The notes under the pieces: generated by a model
The model's input: only the letters and a program-made list of their open reading frames with translations
Databases searched by the model: none
Told to the model about the DNA's origin: nothing
Translations under genes and position numbers: made by a program
Shown here: positions 10,812 to 12,445 of the stretch, piece by piece
How positions within the stretch are numbered: the first letter of the stretch is position 1
Layout: each line of letters starts with the position of its first letter
DNA from: Micromonosporaceae bacterium
GTDB lineage: Bacteria > Actinomycetota > Actinomycetes > Mycobacteriales > Micromonosporaceae
DNA: 12,445 nucleotides
Reading direction: 5' to 3'
Assembly: GCA_019689695.1 (NCBI GenBank)
Contig: JADGHA010000075.1
Location: forward strand, 1 to 12,445

Positions 10812-12383
10812 ATGCCGACCAAGACCACACTGCGCTGGCTCGCCGCGATCGGCGCGGCAGGTTCGCTCCTCGCCGCCACGGCCGCCCCCGCCACCGCCAC
10901 TGCGCCCGCTGAGGGCCTCGCCGTCTTCTTCCCCGACACCACGGTCGCCATCGATGGTCCGGGAGTGCAACAGTTCCCGGTCTTCTACGCCGCGAAGCCG
11001 GTCGTGCTCCCGCCCGGGGCCACGCTCACCGTCGATTTCGCCGATCTCGACGGGAAGGTCGAGGTGGCGGAGCCGGACGGCCCCAGGGACTGTACGTCGC
11101 CGTCGCCGACCAGGCTGGTCTGCCAGGAGCCGTTCGAGATCGAGCTGGACGAGAACGGCCTCACCGGCATTTTCGAGTTCGAACTGACCGCGGCGCCGGG
11201 TGCGGCCGCGGGCGACAGCGGGACGCTGACGGCGACCTTCACGGCGCCCGGATTCGCCCCTGCGAGCGACCAGGCCCGGGTGCGGGTCGGCGAAGGCGTC
11301 GACCTCGTCGCCGGCCCGGATGTCACGACCTCGGCCGCTCCCGGCAAGGCCATCACCGACCCGCTGACGGTGACCAACGCGAGCGACACCACGATCGACG
11401 GCATCAACATCCTCTTCTTCGACGACTACCCGCTGCTTCCGACCACCCGTTACCGCAACTGCACATACGCCGACGGCCGGCTGCGGTCCTGCGCGTTCGA
11501 CACCCCGGTCGGGCCCGGCGAGACCTTCACCGCCACCCTGCCGTACACGCTGCGCAAGGACAGCTTTGCACCGAGTCATGCTGTGGGCGAGCGGATGCTG
11601 ATGACCCGGGCGGAGTTCGAGGACCTCGCCGATTCCCTGGAAAAGACGGGCGCCGGCATCGGCACCCCAGGCGATGGTCCGGAACTGAAGCTCGTCAGGC
11701 AGACCAGCCTCGCCGCGCGCGGCGTCCAGGCCGACGTGGACCCGGACAACAACTGGACGCATCTGGAGGTCACCGTCACCGGCAGGAACGGCACTGACCT
11801 CGCGGCGGTCGGTGGCACGCTGACCGGGGCAGCGGGCGACAAGGTCAAGGCCGCGATCGGTGTGGCCAACAACGGGCCGGCCACGATCGCCAACGAGCGC
11901 AGCGGCTCGCCGGCCACGCTGGTCGACCTGGTGCCCCCGCCCGGCACGACGGTCGTGGGCGTGCCGGAGCGGTGCGCGCCGCTGACCGCGGACGGCGCCG
12001 ACTGGAACGACGAGGATCTGACCGGCGCCGACCGGTACCGGTGCCTGCCTGACATCACGCTGATTGCCGGCGAGAAGGAACTCTTCGAGTTCACGCTGCG
12101 CATCGACACGGTGGTGCCGGACGCGGCCGGAACGGTTGAGGTGAACGTGCCTTGCGCGTGCGACGGTAGCTTCCCCCGCGATAAGGACCTGAACCCGGCC
12201 AACGACAAGGCCAAGCTGGTGGTCAACCCGACCGGCGGCGGGGCCGGCGGCGGGGAGGGCGGCGGCCTGCCGGTCACCGGCACGCCGATCGGACTGATCA
12301 TCGGCGTGGGTGCCCTCCTGGTGCTCACCGGAATGGGCGGCTACCTGGTGGCCCGGCGCCGTCGGGTGCGCTTCACGGCCTGA
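10812..12383 (+). CDS. Secreted surface protein with Ig-like (DUF11/CARDB-type) repeats and LPVTG anchor signal
   Basis: A 523-residue exported protein. Residues 1-32 are a Sec signal peptide (basic start, Ala-rich core, cleavage near ATA or TATA before APAEG). Residues about 45-155, 165-325 and 340-473 look like three related beta-sandwich domains: each has a Cys pair in a hairpin (94/104, 217/227, 388/411) followed by a strand of alternating hydrophobics, and domains 2 and 3 end in the D-x-N-x-x-N signature (DPDNNW, LNPANDKA) of CARDB/DUF11-type repeats. C448 and C450 add a CAC motif. A Gly-rich spacer (475-485) leads to LPVTG (486-490), a hydrophobic helix and ARRRRVRFTA, a complete sortase sorting signal, so the protein is probably linked to the cell wall or retained in the membrane. 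Start at the ATG before the signal peptide, with GAGGA three bases upstream, an unusually short gap. Ligand unknown; no enzyme motif seen. Confidence 0.88.
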   Translation: MPTKTTLRWLAAIGAAGSLLAATAAPATATAPAEGLAVFFPDTTVAIDGPGVQQFPVFYAAKPVVLPPGATLTVDFADLDGKVEVAEPDGPRDCTSPSPTRLVCQEPFEIELDENGLTGIFEFELTAAPGAAAGDSGTLTATFTAPGFAPASDQARVRVGEGVDLVAGPDVTTSAAPGKAITDPLTVTNASDTTIDGINILFFDDYPLLPTTRYRNCTYADGRLRSCAFDTPVGPGETFTATLPYTLRKDSFAPSHAVGERMLMTRAEFEDLADSLEKTGAGIGTPGDGPELKLVRQTSLAARGVQADVDPDNNWTHLEVTVTGRNGTDLAAVGGTLTGAAGDKVKAAIGVANNGPATIANERSGSPATLVDLVPPPGTTVVGVPERCAPLTADGADWNDEDLTGADRYRCLPDITLIAGEKELFEFTLRIDTVVPDAAGTVEVNVPCACDGSFPRDKDLNPANDKAKLVVNPTGGGAGGGEGGGLPVTGTPIGLIIGVGALLVLTGMGGYLVARRRRVRFTA

Positions 12384-12399
12384 CGTAGGCGAGCGGAAG

Positions 12400-12438
12400 C
12401 CCGGGGGCCGCGGGCGAAGCCCCCCCCCCCTCCCCGGG
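12400..12438 (+). terminator. GC-rich inverted repeat with an 11-base C run after the LPVTG protein gene
   Basis: CCCGGGG (12400-12406) can pair with CCCCGGG (12432-12438), or GGGGGC (12403-12408) with GCCCCC (12419-12424). The right side contains eleven consecutive C (12420-12430). It lies 16 bases after the stop and could terminate transcription, but the C run near the window end may have an uncertain length in sequencing. Confidence 0.4.
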
Positions 12439-12445
12439 TGGCCAC

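Noticed and set aside
10734..11762. 342-codon minus-strand frame opposite the LPVTG protein gene
   Set aside because: Low-complexity Arg/Gly/Val composition with no motif, while the plus strand has a signal peptide, paired cysteines and a sorting signal.

Overview
The window is about 70% GC with dense, short-spaced genes, GTG starts, Tat and lipoprotein signals, and an LPXTG-type surface protein. It reads as chromosomal DNA of a high-GC actinomycete. Family resemblance of the proteins suggests Micromonosporaceae (Micromonospora/Actinoplanes type), but that is inference. I see no insertion sequence, integrase, tRNA, rRNA or CRISPR array, and the gene content looks like ordinary core chromosome.

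Left third (1-3868): a minus-strand operon of a divergent HSP90-family chaperone followed by a TPR-like protein cut off by the left edge. It diverges from a Tat-exported beta-propeller lipoprotein. The roughly 200-bp divergent region holds a 12-bp palindrome and a perfect 17-bp tandem repeat. Middle (3878-8278): a minus-strand pair, GDSL hydrolase then thiosulfate sulfurtransferase, diverging from plus-strand proS (bacterial-type prolyl-tRNA synthetase with INS editing domain), a two-CBS-domain protein and a SufE-like protein. Right third (8322-12445): a minus-strand YbaK/EbsC-family protein convergent with sufE, then plus-strand genes for a small Cys-rich lipoprotein, prephenate dehydratase (pheA, with ACT domain) and a large secreted protein with an LPVTG sorting signal behind a 300-bp leader.

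Functional links: the rhodanese and SufE proteins both handle persulfide sulfur; ProS and the YbaK-like protein both belong to the aminoacyl-tRNA editing fold world; HSP90 plus TPR looks like a chaperone/partner pair. Several genes lack a Shine-Dalgarno sequence and instead have a TANNNT hexamer 6-7 bases before the start codon, the pattern of leaderless actinobacterial mRNAs. In two cases that hexamer begins with the stop codon of the gene before. Both convergent junctions have compact hairpins built around stop codons.

I did not find an obviously new multi-gene system. The most open points are the HSP90/TPR pair, the lysine-less YbaK protein, the stop-codon-embedded promoter candidates, and the three-repeat LPVTG protein with its structured leader.
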